From positions 1,364,001-1,428,000 of the forward strand of contig NZ_VUKD01000001.1 of NCBI RefSeq assembly GCF_009193155.1: a stretch of DNA of 64,000 bases. Reading direction: 5' to 3'. Within the stretch, counting starts at the first letter, position 1; every line of letters starts with the position of its first letter. Shown here piece by piece: positions 51,706 through 59,554 of the stretch. The position numbers and the translations under genes are program-made. Source of the stretch: Georgenia subflava. Its GTDB lineage: Bacteria; Actinomycetota; Actinomycetes; Actinomycetales; Actinomycetaceae. Below the pieces are notes generated by a model, which worked only from the letters and a program-made list of their open reading frames with translations, did no database searches and was not told where the DNA came from.

Positions 51706-52509
51706 ATGGCGACCCTCACCGTCCAAGGCGTCCCCCTCGGTGAAGGGCGCCCGAAGGTGGTCGTTCCCCTGACCGCGCGGGGCCCGGCGGATCTCGTCGC
51801 TGCGGCGGAGCACCTCGCCGGGCTCGACCGCGGACCGGATCTGGTCGAGTGGCGCGCGGACCACTTCGACCGGCTCGACGACGTCGCCGCCGTGGTTGCT
51901 GCCGCCAGGTCGATCGGTGCGGTGCTCGGCGGCACCCCGTTGCTCTTCACCATCCGTACGGCGGCCGAGGGCGGCGCGACGGAGATCGACGGCGACCACT
52001 ACCTCACAGTCAACAGCGCCGTCGTCGAGGCCGGGGCGGCGCACCTGCTGGACGTCGAGCTGCGGACCGCCGAGCCCGGCCGGCGCGACCTGGTCTCGGC
52101 CGCGCACGCCCGAGGCGTCGCCGTCGTCGTCTCCTCGCACGACTTCGAGGGCACCCCGGACCGCGCGACCCTGCTCGACCGGCTGCGCCGCATGCGTGAC
52201 CTCGGCGCGGACCTGCCCAAGATCGCGGTGATGCCACGCTCGCCCGCGGACCTGCTGAACCTGCTCGACGTGACGTGGACGTTCCGGCAGGAGTCGGAGC
52301 GCCCGCTGGTCACCATGGCGATGGGGGCCACCGGGGTGGTGTCCCGCCTGGCGGGTGGTGTCTTCGGTTCCGCGTGCACCTTCGCCTTTGTCGGTGCGGC
52401 CTCCGCACCCGGTCAGGTGCCGCTGGCGGAGCTGCACCAGGTCCTCGACGTCGTCCACGGCGATGACCGCACCGATCACGCCGAGCACCACGGGGCCGAA
52501 CGGGCCTGA
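51706..52509 (+). CDS. aroD: Type I 3-dehydroquinate dehydratase
   Basis: 267 residues from ATG 51706 (an in-frame ATG at 51664 is a weaker alternative). Schiff-base lysine in LPKIAVMPRSPADLL, catalytic His in SSHDFEGTP, and the usual start VVVPLTARGPADL plus DLVEWRADHFD. It dehydrates 3-dehydroquinate to 3-dehydroshikimate. Type I (class I aldolase) enzymes in actinobacteria often serve quinate/shikimate catabolism, with a type II enzyme for biosynthesis; the neighbouring divergent TetR gene would suit an inducible pathway, but no other shikimate gene is here. Confidence 0.93.
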   Translation: MATLTVQGVPLGEGRPKVVVPLTARGPADLVAAAEHLAGLDRGPDLVEWRADHFDRLDDVAAVVAAARSIGAVLGGTPLLFTIRTAAEGGATEIDGDHYLTVNSAVVEAGAAHLLDVELRTAEPGRRDLVSAAHARGVAVVVSSHDFEGTPDRATLLDRLRRMRDLGADLPKIAVMPRSPADLLNLLDVTWTFRQESERPLVTMAMGATGVVSRLAGGVFGSACTFAFVGAASAPGQVPLAELHQVLDVVHGDDRTDHAEHHGAERA

Positions 52510-52519
52510 GCGCGGAGGG

Positions 52520-53143
52520 TCAGGCGACCTCGACCGCGCGGACCGGCTCGACGACCCGGGCGCCAAGCGCGCGCAGCACGAACTGCTCCGTGGCGTCGAT
52601 GAACGCGCTGCGGGCGGGCTCCTCCGGCGGCACGCGCCGCCCGCTCAGGCAGGCGTGCACGAGTGGCACGACGGCGTCCAGGGGCTGGTCCGGGATGTCC
52701 CCGCCGGCGACGGCCCGGGTGAGGATCTGGCGGAGCAGGGTCTCGACCTGACCGACGTGCCGGCGCAGGTGACGTCCGGCGTCCTGCGAGATGACCTCGC
52801 GGAGGTCCGGACCAGGCGCGAAGTGGTAGGTGTGCTCGAGCTCGAGCTGCTCGCGCACGTAGACCCGCAGCTGCTCGACCGGGTCGTCGACCTCGTCCAG
52901 CGAGGCCTCGAGCGCCGCCACGTAGGCGGAGGTCTCGTTCTCGATGAAGGCGAGGAGCAGCGACTCCTTGTCCGGGAAGTGGTTGTAGACCGCGGTGCGG
53001 CCGATCCCGGCGCGGGCGGCGATGTCCGCCAGGGTGATCGCGTCGAAGCCACGTTCGCGCATGAGCTCGGACAGTGCGGTGAACAGCGCGGTGCGGGTGC
53101 GGTGCCGGTGCTCCGCGAGGGAGCCGCCGAGGATCTTGGGCAT
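52520..53143 (-). CDS. TetR-family transcriptional regulator
   Basis: 207 residues from ATG 53143. HTH: LFTALSELMRERGFDAITLADIAARAGIGRTAVYNHFPDKESLLLAFIENE (about 20-70). The ligand domain is all-helical and unassigned. An 11-bp inverted repeat begins 15 nt upstream of its start codon, so it probably represses itself. The LRV gene diverges from it across the same 143-nt region and may be its target. Confidence 0.92.
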   Translation of the reverse strand: MPKILGGSLAEHRHRTRTALFTALSELMRERGFDAITLADIAARAGIGRTAVYNHFPDKESLLLAFIENETSAYVAALEASLDEVDDPVEQLRVYVREQLELEHTYHFAPGPDLREVISQDAGRHLRRHVGQVETLLRQILTRAVAGGDIPDQPLDAVVPLVHACLSGRRVPPEEPARSAFIDATEQFVLRALGARVVEPVRAVEVA

Positions 53144-53158
53144 GGCACGATCATGCCA

Positions 53159-53191
53159 CTTTCTGACGAAGCAAGATGAATCGTCGTAAAG
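53159..53191. promoter_or_regulatory. Inverted repeat between tetR and the LRV gene
   Basis: CTTTCTGACGA (53159-53169) and TCGTCGTAAAG (53181-53191) pair at 9 of 11 positions around 11 nt. It lies in the tetR promoter region and is a plausible TetR operator; the sequence around it is AT-richer than the genes. Confidence 0.55.
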
Positions 53192-53286
53192 ATCGTGAGC
53201 GGACTCACTGGGGAGATCTCCCCGTCCGTGCGCCGTCGCGGCTCGCCTACGATTCGTCGGAGACGACGAACCAGCAGGGAGCCCGC

Positions 53287-54366
53287 ATGACCAGCCCGGA
53301 GCAGTACTCCGCCTACGACGCCAGCAACCCCGCGACCGCGCCGGAGGACCTGGCGCGGATCGCCGAGCACCGCGGCGACCTCCGCGCGCTCGTCGCGGGC
53401 AACCCGGGCACCCCGCCGGAGGTGCTCAGGTGGCTCGGTTCGCTCGGCGACGTGGCGGTCGACTCCGCGCTGCGCCGTCGGGACTCCGGTGGTTTCGCGG
53501 CCCCGTCCGGGTCCCCGGGGCCGGCCGGCTCGGCCGGCTCCGCGCCGGCTGCCGGGGCGCCGTGGGGACGCCCCGTGGGCGGCCCGCCGTCGGCCGGACC
53601 GGGCGCCGGCAACCCGTACGCCGCTCCCGTCGACCCCTACGCGACGGGCGGCAGCACGCCGGCGCACGCCGGCTTCGGCCAGCCCGACGGCTCGCCGCGC
53701 GGTCCGCAGCCCGGCGCGACGCCGTGGGACCAGCCCGGCGCGACGCCATGGGGCCAGCAGGGCGCGACGCCATGGGGCCAGCAGCCGGGCGGCGTGCCCA
53801 ACGGCGCGGGCGGCACCGCGGAGCAAGGCGCACCCCATGGTCAAGCTCCCCACAGCCAGGCTCCTTACGGTCAGACTCCTTACGGCGGGGCTCCCTACGG
53901 CCAGACCCCTTACGGCCAGGCGCCCTACGGCGCGCCGGCCGACGCCGGGTACGGCACCTCCGCGCCGTGGGCCGCCGGCAACGACGAGCCGGGCAGCAGC
54001 GGTGCGGTGAAGTGGATCATCGCCGGCGCCGTCGCGGTGATCGCAGCGGTCGCCGTCGTGGTCGCCATCGTCCTCTCCGGAGGGCAGGACGATCCGACCC
54101 CGGTGGCCGACCCGACGGCGACGGCGCCCGTCCCGGCGGCCCCGGGGCCGGACGGTGCACCCACCGGGCCGGCGAACGCGGAGGCGATGGAGTACGGCGA
54201 CGACTCGTACCTGGACGGTCTGTGGGACGCCTGCGAGGCCGGTGACGCCCAGGCCTGCGACGACCTCTTCATGGACTCGGCGATCGACTCCGAGTACGAG
54301 GCCTTCGGCGCCTCCTGCGGCGACCGGTTCCCCGGCACCGGCCAGTGGTGCACCGAGCTGATGTGA
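53287..54366 (+). CDS. LRV-domain membrane protein, paralogue of the protein at 38848
   Basis: 359 residues. N-terminal LRV-type domain (YDASNPATAPEDLARIAEHRGDLRALVAGNPGTPPEVLRWLGSLGD) parallels residues 1-65 of the larger protein at 38848. Then a Gly/Pro/Gln/Tyr-rich region with (A/T)PWGQQ and APYGQTPYGG repeats, a membrane helix (IIAGAVAVIAAVAVVVAIVL, about 241-260), and an external C-terminus SYLDGLWDACEAGDAQACDDLF ... CGDRFPGTGQWC with paired cysteines. The last motif recurs in many actinobacterial membrane proteins of unknown function. Both paralogues share the order LRV, linker, helix, external Cys domain. Confidence 0.82.
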   Translation: MTSPEQYSAYDASNPATAPEDLARIAEHRGDLRALVAGNPGTPPEVLRWLGSLGDVAVDSALRRRDSGGFAAPSGSPGPAGSAGSAPAAGAPWGRPVGGPPSAGPGAGNPYAAPVDPYATGGSTPAHAGFGQPDGSPRGPQPGATPWDQPGATPWGQQGATPWGQQPGGVPNGAGGTAEQGAPHGQAPHSQAPYGQTPYGGAPYGQTPYGQAPYGAPADAGYGTSAPWAAGNDEPGSSGAVKWIIAGAVAVIAAVAVVVAIVLSGGQDDPTPVADPTATAPVPAAPGPDGAPTGPANAEAMEYGDDSYLDGLWDACEAGDAQACDDLFMDSAIDSEYEAFGASCGDRFPGTGQWCTELM

Positions 54367-54804
54367 TCAGCGGGTCGCGGCCCGCAACGCGCGAAGGATC
54401 GGCCGGTCGGGGTCGAGCCAGTCGAGGTCGTCGAGCTCGTCCCGGGCGACCCAGCGCAGCTCGGCGTGGTCCTGGAGGGCCTCGGCGACGCCGGACGTGA
54501 CCTCGGCCAGCCACACCCGCATGCGCAGGTGGTGCAGGATCGGCCAGTCGGCGCCCTCTGCCGTGGGGACGACCGGACCGAGGCGGACCTTGATCCCGAG
54601 CTCCTCGGCGAGCTCGCGGTGCAGGGCCGCCTCGGGCGCCTCGTCGGGCTCCACCTTCCCGCCGGGCAGCTCCCAGCGGCCGGCGAGCTCGGGCGGCGCC
54701 GAGCGCTGCGCGCACAGCATGGCGCTCGGACGCTCGAGGGAGTCCCAGATCGCGGCGGCGACCACCAGCCGCCTGTCGGTGGCGGTCGCTCCCGTGCCTG
54801 TCAT
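54367..54804 (-). CDS. NUDIX hydrolase, MutT/8-oxo-dGTP diphosphatase-like
   Basis: 145 residues. Complete NUDIX box GKVEPDEAPEAALHRELAEELG, preceded by GRWELPGG, as in MutT-type enzymes that remove 8-oxo-dGTP and so prevent A:T to C:G mutations. The C-terminal LRWVARDELDDLDWLDPDRPIL segment is also MutT-like. It converges on the LRV gene with no gap. Confidence 0.9.
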   Translation of the reverse strand: MTGTGATATDRRLVVAAAIWDSLERPSAMLCAQRSAPPELAGRWELPGGKVEPDEAPEAALHRELAEELGIKVRLGPVVPTAEGADWPILHHLRMRVWLAEVTSGVAEALQDHAELRWVARDELDDLDWLDPDRPILRALRAATR

Positions 54805-55111
54805 GGCCTCGAGCGTAGCGGCGTGGCCAGCCCTGAGGCCGGGGGCCTCGGCAGAGGCGATCCCGGCTGTGAGCGCCGTCGTCGCCGACCGGCCCGGTCG
54901 ACCGACCGGTGCTGCCTGACGCGTGCCGCCTCGCCGGAAGAGCGGACGCACCAGGCCCTGAATCGATACTGAAGCGTTTGTGACGCGGTTCGAAATGCGC
55001 CACGCCAGGGAGCGTGCTTACCGTCGATCACGAAGGCCGACAGAGCGCACCGCCGCAGCACCACTGGTGCCGAACCGAGCGCGAACACCGATTCAAGGGG
55101 GCAGTTTCCGC
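54805..55111. other. Divergent intergenic region between NUDIX and PRC-barrel genes
   Basis: About 307 nt without a supported gene. Its centre (54955-55010) is AT-richer than the flanks, with ATCGATACTGAAGCGTTTGT, as expected of a promoter for the gene at 55112. I could not fit a convincing -35/-10 pair. A purine run AAGGGGG at 55095 may serve as ribosome site, at longer than usual spacing. Confidence 0.5.
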
Positions 55112-55924
55112 ATGATCACGAACGAGCAGGCTCAGCACTTCATCGACAGCAAGGCCACCGTCTACGCGCAGGACGGAGACAAGATCGGCAGCGTGGTCCA
55201 GGTCTACCTGGACGACGCGACGGGTACGCCGAACTGGGTGACCGTCAAGACGGGTCTCTTCGGAAGCTCCGAGAGCTTCGTACCGGTGGACCGGGCAACC
55301 GTCCAGGGCGAGGACATCCACGTCCCGTACAGCAAGGACATGGTCAAGGACGCGCCGCGCGTCGAGGCCGACCACCACCTCAGCGTCGCTGAGGAGGACG
55401 AGCTCTACTCCTACTACGGCCTGGAGACCGGCACCGGCGGGTACGACACGACCGGCATCGCGGACACGGGCACCGCTGGTACCGCTGGAACCGGCTACGG
55501 GACTGACACGACCGCAGGCGTGGGCGCCGGTGTCGGGGCTACGGACACCGATCGGGACGCGTCCGTCGTCCGGTCGGAGGAGAAGGTGGACGTGGGGACC
55601 CGTCGGCGCGAGACGGGCAAGGCTCGGCTGCGCAAGTTCACGGTGACCGAGAACGTCACCAAGACGGTGCCGGTGACCCGCGAGGAGGTACGGATCGAGC
55701 GGGAGCCGATCACCGATGCGGACACGACGACCGGTGCTTTCGGCGACGACGAGGCAGAGGTCACCCTCCACGAGGACGAGGTGGTCACGGAGAAGGAAAC
55801 GGTTCCCGTCGAGCGGGTCAGCCTCGACAAGGACACCGTGACCGAGGACCGTCAGGTCACCGAGGAGGTGCGCAAGGAGCAGGTCGACACCGACATCGAT
55901 CGGGACCGCGACGTCCGTCCGTGA
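55112..55924 (+). CDS. PRC-barrel and DUF2382 protein, probable stress protein
   Basis: 270 residues. N-terminal PRC-barrel (KIGSVVQVYLDDATGTPNWVTVKTGLFGSSESFVPVD, about 20-60), a Gly/Thr-rich linker (about 105-145, with TAGTAGTGYGTD repeats), and a C-terminal DUF2382 domain of alternating acidic and basic beta strands (VDVGTRRRETGKARLRKFTVTENVTKTVPVTREEVRIEREPI ... EVVTEKETVPVERVSL). This family is associated with envelope and desiccation or oxidative stress responses. Monocistronic; a perfect hairpin follows. Confidence 0.92.
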   Translation: MITNEQAQHFIDSKATVYAQDGDKIGSVVQVYLDDATGTPNWVTVKTGLFGSSESFVPVDRATVQGEDIHVPYSKDMVKDAPRVEADHHLSVAEEDELYSYYGLETGTGGYDTTGIADTGTAGTAGTGYGTDTTAGVGAGVGATDTDRDASVVRSEEKVDVGTRRRETGKARLRKFTVTENVTKTVPVTREEVRIEREPITDADTTTGAFGDDEAEVTLHEDEVVTEKETVPVERVSLDKDTVTEDRQVTEEVRKEQVDTDIDRDRDVRP

Positions 55925-55929
55925 CCACG

Positions 55930-55968
55930 CCGGCGATCGTCACATACGGCGATCGTCACATACGGCGA
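55930..55968 (+). repeat. 16-bp tandem repeat after the PRC-barrel gene
   Basis: CGGCGATCGTCACATA occurs twice and the first seven bases a third time, starting 6 nt after the stop codon. Short but exact; another example of repeats placed just after a stop. Confidence 0.8.
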
Positions 55969-55973
55969 CCGGC

Positions 55974-56004
55974 GCGAGGGCCCTGCCACAGGCAGGGCCC
56001 TCGC
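55974..56004. terminator. Bidirectional hairpin terminator
   Basis: GCGAGGGCCCTGCC and GGCAGGGCCCTCGC form a perfect 14-bp stem with loop ACA. It lies between the converging PRC-barrel and transglutaminase genes and could stop both transcripts. No T-run, so efficiency without Rho is uncertain. Confidence 0.75.
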
Positions 56005-56046
56005 CCGCGTCCGAGGTCCCTTGTGCCCGCCCACGGTGCGAGCATC

Positions 56047-56997
56047 TCAGCCGTGCAGCTCGCGATCGAGCTCCGCCGTCGTCAACGCTGCGAGGTCGAT
56101 CTCGACCGAGAGGTCGGCACCGGGGCCGAAGGTGCGGACGATCCCGCGGAGCGGGGAGACGTCGGCGTGGTCACGGCCCCAGCCGACCTGGACGTACCGG
56201 TCGTCGACCATCCGGTCGTTCGTCGGGTCGACGTGGATCCAGCCCCCACCCGGCAGCCACACCGCCGCCCACGCGTGCGGCGCGTCGTCCCGCTCCTCCC
56301 GGGCCGACGGCGTCTCGACGTAGCCCGAGACGTATCGCGCCGACAGGCCCATCACCCGCAGGCAGGCGATCAGCAGGTGCGTGAGGTCCTGGCACACGCC
56401 GCTCCGCTGCGCCAGCAGCTCCGGCAGCCGGGTGCCGACGGCGGTGGTGCCAGGCCGGTAGGCGATGTCGTGGTGGATCCTTCGGGACAGGTCGGCGACC
56501 ACGCGGACCAGCGGCGTGCCGGGGCTGAAGGAGGGCAGCGCGTACTCCAGCACCTCCTCGTCCGGCGCCACGTGCTGCGACGGTAGGGCCGACTCCACGA
56601 TGGCGACGACGGAGCCCGGTCCCTCGCCCTGCTCGCCCCGCCCCGTGGCGCGGATGCCGCTCACCGCGGCCACGACCTGCTCCCACGGGAGCTGCGGGAC
56701 CGTCGCCGGGTCGGGCCGCCGTCGGCTCACCGTGACGACGGAGGTCGCCACGACCTCCAGGACCGTGTGCTCGGCGGTGACGTGGAAGTAGCTCGACCGG
56801 TTCCCGCTGACGTCGCGGTGCTCGGCCGCCTCCGCGGGCGTCGGCGTGACGGCCAGGCGCGAGCGGTGCACCCGCTGGCCGCCGACGTCCGACGGCAGCA
56901 GCACCGCGCGGCCGTAGGAGCTCGTCACCGGCTCGGGGTAGGCGTACGTGCTGCGGTGCTCGAGCCGGTAGTGGCGTGCGCCGCGTCGGTGGCTCAT
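56047..56997 (-). CDS. Transglutaminase-like cysteine protein
   Basis: 316 residues. N-terminal transglutaminase-associated domain (YRLEHRSTYAYPEPVTSSYGRAVLLP) and a core with the triad Cys202 (RSGVCQDLTHLL), His241 (DAPHAWAAVWLP) and Asp257 (HVDPTND). The family sits beside ATP-grasp and alpha-E proteins in a conserved but poorly understood peptide-forming or protein-modifying system. Overlaps the ATP-grasp gene by 4 nt. Confidence 0.94.
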   Translation of the reverse strand: MSHRRGARHYRLEHRSTYAYPEPVTSSYGRAVLLPSDVGGQRVHRSRLAVTPTPAEAAEHRDVSGNRSSYFHVTAEHTVLEVVATSVVTVSRRRPDPATVPQLPWEQVVAAVSGIRATGRGEQGEGPGSVVAIVESALPSQHVAPDEEVLEYALPSFSPGTPLVRVVADLSRRIHHDIAYRPGTTAVGTRLPELLAQRSGVCQDLTHLLIACLRVMGLSARYVSGYVETPSAREERDDAPHAWAAVWLPGGGWIHVDPTNDRMVDDRYVQVGWGRDHADVSPLRGIVRTFGPGADLSVEIDLAALTTAELDRELHG

Positions 56998-58397
56998 GCG
57001 ACCGACGCCCGCTCGGGGCCGAGGACCCACACGTCCTTGGCCGTTGCCGCCGGGCCGGCGCCGGCCGCCTGCGCCGGCGGTCCTGCCTGGCCGAGGCCGC
57101 CGGCCATCACCAGGTAGGAGTCGCCGTGGCTGACGGCGAAGGTCCGCACCGCGAGCTCCCGGGGCACCAGGGTGCCGCCGGCGACGACGGGGACGGTGGA
57201 CGCCTCGACCGGTTCCTGCCCCACCCAGGCGGCGGGCCGGGCGGCGATGCGGGCAGCGAGATCTGCGCGCTCCGCCAGGTTCAGCGTCCAGCCCGGCACC
57301 GCACGCTCGTCCCCGGCGACGTGCCGCAGCACCAGCCGGCCGAGGTTGGCGATGACGTGCGAGCACATCGACCGTTCACCGCACCAATACGTCGCCACCG
57401 ACGCCAGCGCGAGCTCCTCGCCCCGCAGCGCCCGGGACAGCCGGGGGAGGTAGGTGAGCAGGGCGGGCGTCTGCACCACCGCGGAGCCGAACGGGTTGAC
57501 GACGGCGACACCGCCGCCGCGCGCCGCGTGCAGGAGGCCCACGACGCCGACGGCGGAGCCCGGTTCGAGCTCGAGCGGGTCCGAGGCGGTGCCGGGCACG
57601 CCGCGCAGGAGCACGTCGACCGGTTCGCGCCGGCCGAGGGTGGTCCGCCACACGCGCCCCTCCTCGACCAGCAGGTCGCCGCCCTCGACGAGCGGGATGT
57701 CCAGGGCCGTGGCGAGGTGAGCGAGGTCGGGTGCGTTCGGGCTGGTCCGGCCCGGGGTCATCAGTGCCACGCGCGGCTCTGCGCCGCCGGTGGCGGGGCC
57801 GACGGCGTGGAGGGCGGCGCGCAGGGCGTGGAAGTACGGGCCGATCGGTCGTGCGCCGGAGCGGTGGAGAGGATCGGTGAGGACCTGGGCGACGGCGAGG
57901 CGGTCGGCCATCGCGGAGCCGTGCCCGGCGGGCACGTCGGTGCTGTCGGCGAGCACGGTCCAGGCGCCGTCGGCGTTCCGGGCGAGGTCGGCCGCAGTGT
58001 GGAACAGCTGGTGTCGCCCGGGAACACGGATGCCGTCGGCGGCGCGCAGGAACCCGGGATGGCCCAGGACGACCTCCGGCGGGAGCAGGCCCGAGGTGAG
58101 CAGCCGGCGCTCGCCGTAGAGGTCGGTCAGGATCTGGTCGAGGAGCTCGGCGCGCTGACGCACGGCGCGCTCCAGGTGCTCCCACTCGTGCTCGTCCACC
58201 AGGACCGGCAGAGGGTCGAGGCGGCGTCCGGCGCCCGCGTCGTGGAGCGCGACGGCAGCCTCGGCGTGGACGGCCGGCCGGTCCGCGACGCCCAGGCCGG
58301 TGAGCTCGGCCCACGCCGCCCGGGTGCGCCCGGACGAGCGCTGCATCTCGTCGTGCCCCGGACCGTCGGCGCGGTAGGGGTCGAGCGGGTCGACCAC
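56994..58397 (-). CDS. Circularly permuted ATP-grasp family protein
   Basis: 467 residues from GTG 58397, with GGGGAGGA ahead. Matches the CP_ATPgrasp family: early RAELLDQILTDLYGERRLLTSGLLPPEVVLGHPGFLRA, then RIPGRHQLF-like segment, ALMTPGR, and late VNPFGSAVVQTPALLTYLPRLSRALRGEELALASVATYWCG. ATP-grasp enzymes make peptide-like bonds. Usually an alpha-E (DUF403) gene lies between this gene and the transglutaminase; here it is absent and the two are directly coupled. Confidence 0.9.
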   Translation of the reverse strand: MVDPLDPYRADGPGHDEMQRSSGRTRAAWAELTGLGVADRPAVHAEAAVALHDAGAGRRLDPLPVLVDEHEWEHLERAVRQRAELLDQILTDLYGERRLLTSGLLPPEVVLGHPGFLRAADGIRVPGRHQLFHTAADLARNADGAWTVLADSTDVPAGHGSAMADRLAVAQVLTDPLHRSGARPIGPYFHALRAALHAVGPATGGAEPRVALMTPGRTSPNAPDLAHLATALDIPLVEGGDLLVEEGRVWRTTLGRREPVDVLLRGVPGTASDPLELEPGSAVGVVGLLHAARGGGVAVVNPFGSAVVQTPALLTYLPRLSRALRGEELALASVATYWCGERSMCSHVIANLGRLVLRHVAGDERAVPGWTLNLAERADLAARIAARPAAWVGQEPVEASTVPVVAGGTLVPRELAVRTFAVSHGDSYLVMAGGLGQAGPPAQAAGAGPAATAKDVWVLGPERASVA

Positions 58398-58583
58398 TGC
58401 GTCCTCCCCGGGCCGAGCCGGCACGCTCGGTGACGATGCCCCCTGCCAGTTGGAGGTCACTTTACCGAAGATTTGCCATCGACGGGGGAAGGTCGGGATC
58501 GTCGTCGCCTCAGGCGGCCGCCGGGTGCGGCTGCCGTCGAGGGTTCGTCGGCGGCCCGACCGGGGGAGGGGCAGGCTCGTGGT

Positions 58584-58612
58584 CGCTTCGACGCGTCGAC
58601 GTGTCGAAGCGT
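58584..58612. terminator. Hairpin after the YqeB-like gene
   Basis: CGCTTCGAC and GTCGAAGCG form a 9-bp perfect stem around a 10-nt loop that is itself partly self-complementary. It sits at the 3' end of the minus-strand gene that stops at 58612. The rest of the gap to 58397 shows only degenerate GC-rich sequence. Confidence 0.5.
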
Positions 58613-59328
58613 CAGGCGGCGGCCGCGTGCGGCGCGAGCATGCTCTCGACCGCCCGCCACTGCTGGCCGGCGCTGCGCCGGCCCGGGCGGTGCACGTCAC
58701 GGACCATGATCCCGCGGGCCGCGAGCTGGCGGCGGAGCAGCTCCGCGTCGCCGTGCTCACCGGCGGCGACCGCACGTGCTCGTGCTGACAGGAGCCGGAG
58801 GTCCTGCTCGGTCAGCCCGCCGGCCGGGCAGACCGGGACGAAGGCGTCGGCGTGGGGATCGGTGCTGACCGGCTCGGGGTAGCCGTGGGCTGCCAGCGCG
58901 CGACGCAGCTCGCCGCGGTCGACGTCGCACCGCACGCGTGCCAGCTCCACGCCGCCCGGTCCGAGCAGCACCAGGTCGCCGTCGAGTACGACGCTGCGGA
59001 TGAGAGGACGGGGCACGCTCACGCGTGCGTCGTCCCACTCGAGGGTGATCGCGCGGTCGCTCACCTGTGCCCGCAGCGACTCCCCGAGCACCGACACCGC
59101 CAGGACGAGCCCGACCAGCAGCCCGAGACCGCCGAGGACCGTGAGCGCCACGGGCTCTCCGACGCGGTCACCGGCGCCCATGACGCCGTCGAAGGTCACG
59201 CTCGTCTCGGCGAGCCACTCCACCAGGAGGGCGACCCCCACGCCGAGCACTGCTCCGGCGAGGGGGTGGCCCGTGCACAGTGCGATGCGCACACGGAGGG
59301 GCAGGCGGATCGTCGTCGAGCTCGCCAT
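58612..59328 (-). CDS. YqeB-like membrane protein of unknown function
   Basis: 238 residues. Two membrane helices (LAGAVLGVGVALLVEWL and VALTVLGGLGLLVGLVLAVSVLG), then a beta-rich domain resembling bacterial PH-like folds (AITLEWDDARVSVPRPLIRSVVLDGDLVLLGPGGVELARVRCDVD) and a helical tail. I associate it with the YqeB family of Bacillus and actinobacteria; the function is not known. Single gene. Confidence 0.7.
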   Translation of the reverse strand: MASSTTIRLPLRVRIALCTGHPLAGAVLGVGVALLVEWLAETSVTFDGVMGAGDRVGEPVALTVLGGLGLLVGLVLAVSVLGESLRAQVSDRAITLEWDDARVSVPRPLIRSVVLDGDLVLLGPGGVELARVRCDVDRGELRRALAAHGYPEPVSTDPHADAFVPVCPAGGLTEQDLRLLSARARAVAAGEHGDAELLRRQLAARGIMVRDVHRPGRRSAGQQWRAVESMLAPHAAAA

Positions 59329-59364
59329 GGCCGTCCTCCGTCCTCAGGTGCCGCAGGCCCTCCA

Positions 59365-59392
59365 CCCGCGACAGGCACCAGCCTGTCGCGGG
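59365..59392. terminator. Hairpin between the GH13 gene and the YqeB-like gene
   Basis: CCCGCGACAGG and CCTGTCGCGGG, an 11-bp perfect stem with loop CACCAG, in the 226-nt gap between two minus-strand genes. It could end the GH13 transcript or shape the leader of the downstream gene. Confidence 0.55.
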
Positions 59393-59554
59393 CCGGGTGC
59401 GCGCACCATCAGCCGGAAGGATGAAAGAACCCTGATCCGCTGCCACCTGGGGCGTAGGGGGTCCCCCTGAGGTAGGGCCGGGTCGCACCCCGAGAGGCGA
59501 GTTCCAGGTGCGGCCCGCGGCGGCGTCGCTGCGCCGTCGTCGGCTGGGTCGTCG

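Noticed and set aside
54980-55111. Earlier start for the PRC-barrel protein
   Set aside because: The frame is open upstream, but those ~44 residues are Arg-rich and unlike the family; PRC-barrel proteins of this type begin close to the chosen ATG at 55112.
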